A stretch of 16,403 bases of DNA, from contig DATMYV010000027.1 of assembly GCA_035560795.1 (NCBI GenBank), forward strand, positions 1 to 16,403, read 5' to 3'. The notes beneath the pieces were generated by a model. The model made no database searches, was not told the origin of the DNA, and saw only the letters and a program-made list of their open reading frames with translations. Within the stretch, counting starts at the first letter, position 1. The number at the start of each line of letters is the position of its first letter. Below are positions 14,946 to 16,403 of this stretch, piece by piece. Source of the DNA: Longilinea sp035560795 (lineage in GTDB: Bacteria; Chloroflexota; Anaerolineae; Anaerolineales; Anaerolineaceae). Both the position numbers and the translations under genes were made by a program.

Positions 14946-15494
14946 ATGGAAAACATCATTTCTACCACTCCCCAGCAACTGGCCGCAGAGGCTCAAACAG
15001 CATATGAAGCAGAAGAATTCCAGCAGGCTGCACGTTTATTTGGCGATGCGGCCGATGCGTACAAGAACTCGAATGATGAGGTATTGGCTGCAGAAGCACG
15101 CAACAACCAGTCTGTTGCCCTCTTGAAGGCCGGCGATGCCCCAGGTGCGCTTGCCGCTGCTGAAGGTACCGATTTGATCTTTGCATCTGTCGGAGATCAA
15201 CGCCGCCAGGCAATGGCGCTGGGGAACATGGCCGCTGCCCTTGAGGATTTAAAAGACCGCACTCGTGCCGTAGATCTATATCAGCAATCGGCGGCTTTGT
15301 TTGAAAAAATCGGCGAGGCTGATCTGCGCGCCCTCGTTCTTCAACGGATTTCCTCCATCCAGATGCAACAGGGCAAACGGGTTGAAGCTTTGGCTACCAT
15401 GCAAGACGGCCTATCCAAGAAGAAGAGCCTCTCATTGGCGGATCGCATTCTGAAAGGGTTGCTCCGTATCATTGGGAATATGTCTAACCGCTGA
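14946..15494 (+). CDS. TPR-repeat protein
   Basis: A 182-residue soluble, helical protein. At least three tetratricopeptide-like repeats are visible: AAEAQTAYEAEEFQQAARLFGDAADAY, AAEARNNQSVALLKAGDAPGALAAAEG, and QAMALGNMAAALEDLKDRTRAVDLYQQSAALF, split here at their helix turns. A fourth helix pair follows, with RALVLQRISSIQMQQGKRVEALATMQDGL. TPR units form protein-binding scaffolds, so an adaptor role is expected, possibly for the XRE protein just upstream (6 bases) or the CpaF complex. The last 25 residues are basic and hydrophobic (LSLADRILKGLLRIIGNM) and may be amphipathic. There is no clear ribosome site. A terminator follows the stop by about 25 bases. Confidence 0.8.
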   Translation: MENIISTTPQQLAAEAQTAYEAEEFQQAARLFGDAADAYKNSNDEVLAAEARNNQSVALLKAGDAPGALAAAEGTDLIFASVGDQRRQAMALGNMAAALEDLKDRTRAVDLYQQSAALFEKIGEADLRALVLQRISSIQMQQGKRVEALATMQDGLSKKKSLSLADRILKGLLRIIGNMSNR

Positions 15495-15518
15495 TCTCGA
15501 TAATCACTGCCCCGAAGG

Positions 15519-15549
15519 GTTGCCTGCCTGAAAAGGTAGGCAGCTTTTT
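15519..15549 (+). terminator. Rho-independent terminator after the TPR gene
   Basis: The arms gttgcctgcc (15519-15528) and ggtaggcagc (15535-15544) form a 10-bp stem with two G-T pairs and a 6-base loop TGAAAA. Five T follow (15545-15549). It probably ends the transcript that covers the XRE and TPR genes. Confidence 0.88.
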
Positions 15550-15554
15550 CTATC

Positions 15555-16400
15555 ATGGAATCATCAATTATCCGCAACGCACAAAAGAACGATACCAGCG
15601 ACCTGGCCTTCTTCTTAAACCAGGCTCGCTATGTCCATCGCCACCTGGATTGGCGACCTGTTCTTGACTGGTTGGGTGAGGATTCTTTCTGGATCCTGGA
15701 GCAAGACCACCAGATCCAGGCAGCGTTTGCGTGCCCTGATGATCCGCCTGGCATTGCCTGGGTGCGGTTATTTGCGTGCAGTTCGCAGATTTCCCCGGAT
15801 GATGCATGGACGCGCATGTTTCTGGCTGAGTTGGACCGTTCCAATCCAAACCTGAAAAGAATCCTGGCCGCCATTTCATTGCATGATTGGTTCATGCGGT
15901 TGCTTCAACGCCACGGATGGATCGAGTATCAGCAAATTGTCACCCTCGTCTGGGATGGCGCTTTTCCAGAAGAGGCGCATTTACCAGACGGGGCTGTGAT
16001 TCGGTCAATTCTCCCGGAAGATCTACCTGAAATAACCAGGATTGACAATCTGGCTTTTGAACCCTTGTGGCGTTTGTCGCTCTCCGCGCTAAATAATGCC
16101 TATGAACAGAGTGCGTTCGCAACCCTTATGGAGATCAACGACCAGATAATTGCCTACCAGATGAGTACTGCCACTTCCTTCAATGCTCATCTTGCCCGGT
16201 TGGCTGTATTACCGCAATTACAGGGACAGAGAATCGGTTACACCCTGGTCTACGATTTATTGAGGCATTTAGATCGTTTACAGCTTCATTCCGCCACTGT
16301 AAACACCCAGCATGACAATTTGGCATCCCAGGCTCTTTACCAACGATTAGGATTTATTCATACTGATGAGCATTTCCCGGTTCTAGTTTATCAAGATTAA
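15555..16400 (+). CDS. GNAT-family N-acetyltransferase
   Basis: A 281-residue acetyltransferase of the GNAT superfamily, which moves an acetyl group from acetyl-CoA to an amine. The C-terminal half (about 150-281) is a clear GNAT domain: VIRSILPEDLPEITRIDNLAF, then LARLAVLPQLQGQRIGYTLV, where Q223-G-Q-R-I-G228 is the pyrophosphate-binding loop, and NTQHDNLASQALYQRLGFIHT as motif B. The N-terminal half (IIRNAQKNDTSDLAFFLNQAR, GIAWVRLFA) looks like a second, decayed GNAT copy without the CoA loop. The substrate is unknown. The chosen ATG starts only 5 bases after the preceding terminator and has no ribosome site. The stop lies 3 bases from the window end. Confidence 0.85.
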   Translation: MESSIIRNAQKNDTSDLAFFLNQARYVHRHLDWRPVLDWLGEDSFWILEQDHQIQAAFACPDDPPGIAWVRLFACSSQISPDDAWTRMFLAELDRSNPNLKRILAAISLHDWFMRLLQRHGWIEYQQIVTLVWDGAFPEEAHLPDGAVIRSILPEDLPEITRIDNLAFEPLWRLSLSALNNAYEQSAFATLMEINDQIIAYQMSTATSFNAHLARLAVLPQLQGQRIGYTLVYDLLRHLDRLQLHSATVNTQHDNLASQALYQRLGFIHTDEHFPVLVYQD

Positions 16401-16403
16401 AAT

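Noticed and set aside
1..16403. CRISPR arrays, insertion sequences, prophage genes, parS sites
   Set aside because: No regular direct repeats, transposase, phage genes or 16-bp parS-like palindrome were found by eye on either strand.

Overview
The window looks like chromosomal DNA of a Chloroflexota bacterium, most likely of the Anaerolineae type. This is inferred from the secreted protein with the C-terminal YLPILLR tail, the moderate base composition and the overall protein style; there is no rRNA or marker gene here to settle it. Genes are tightly packed and mostly on the + strand from 4.8 kb onward.

Region 1 (1-1540): a secreted protein of two internal repeats, a hairpin terminator that serves the minus strand, and a minus-strand tRNA with a CAU anticodon and its own sigma70-like promoter. 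Region 2 (1547-4680, minus strand): radC, split by a complete group II intron. The intron boundaries can be placed to the base: GTGCG 5' end at 4124, 34-nt domain V at 1763-1796, domain VI with a bulged A at 1705, and 3' end AC at 1699. Joining the exons restores the JAMM metalloprotease motif without gap or frame change. The intron-encoded reverse transcriptase/maturase carries one in-frame TAG, so it is probably dead or working in two pieces.

Region 3 (4807-9532, + strand): a membrane-anchored double zinc-ribbon protein, a PfkB-type sugar kinase, the chromosome-partition pair ParA/ParB, and a YtcJ-like amidohydrolase. Region 4 (9554-15494, + strand): two soluble histidine kinases and one OmpR-type response regulator, then a small protein translationally coupled to a CpaF/TadA-type secretion ATPase, then a protein with two XRE helix-turn-helix domains and a TPR protein. 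The first kinase begins with what reads as an MshEN-type cyclic-di-GMP-binding domain, so this stretch may tie second-messenger sensing to a type IV pilus-like (Tad/Flp) machine. Region 5: a rho-independent terminator and a GNAT acetyltransferase at the right edge.

The best candidates for something new are the intron that cuts radC inside its active-site motif together with its nonsense-mutated maturase, and the kinase/regulator/CpaF cluster.
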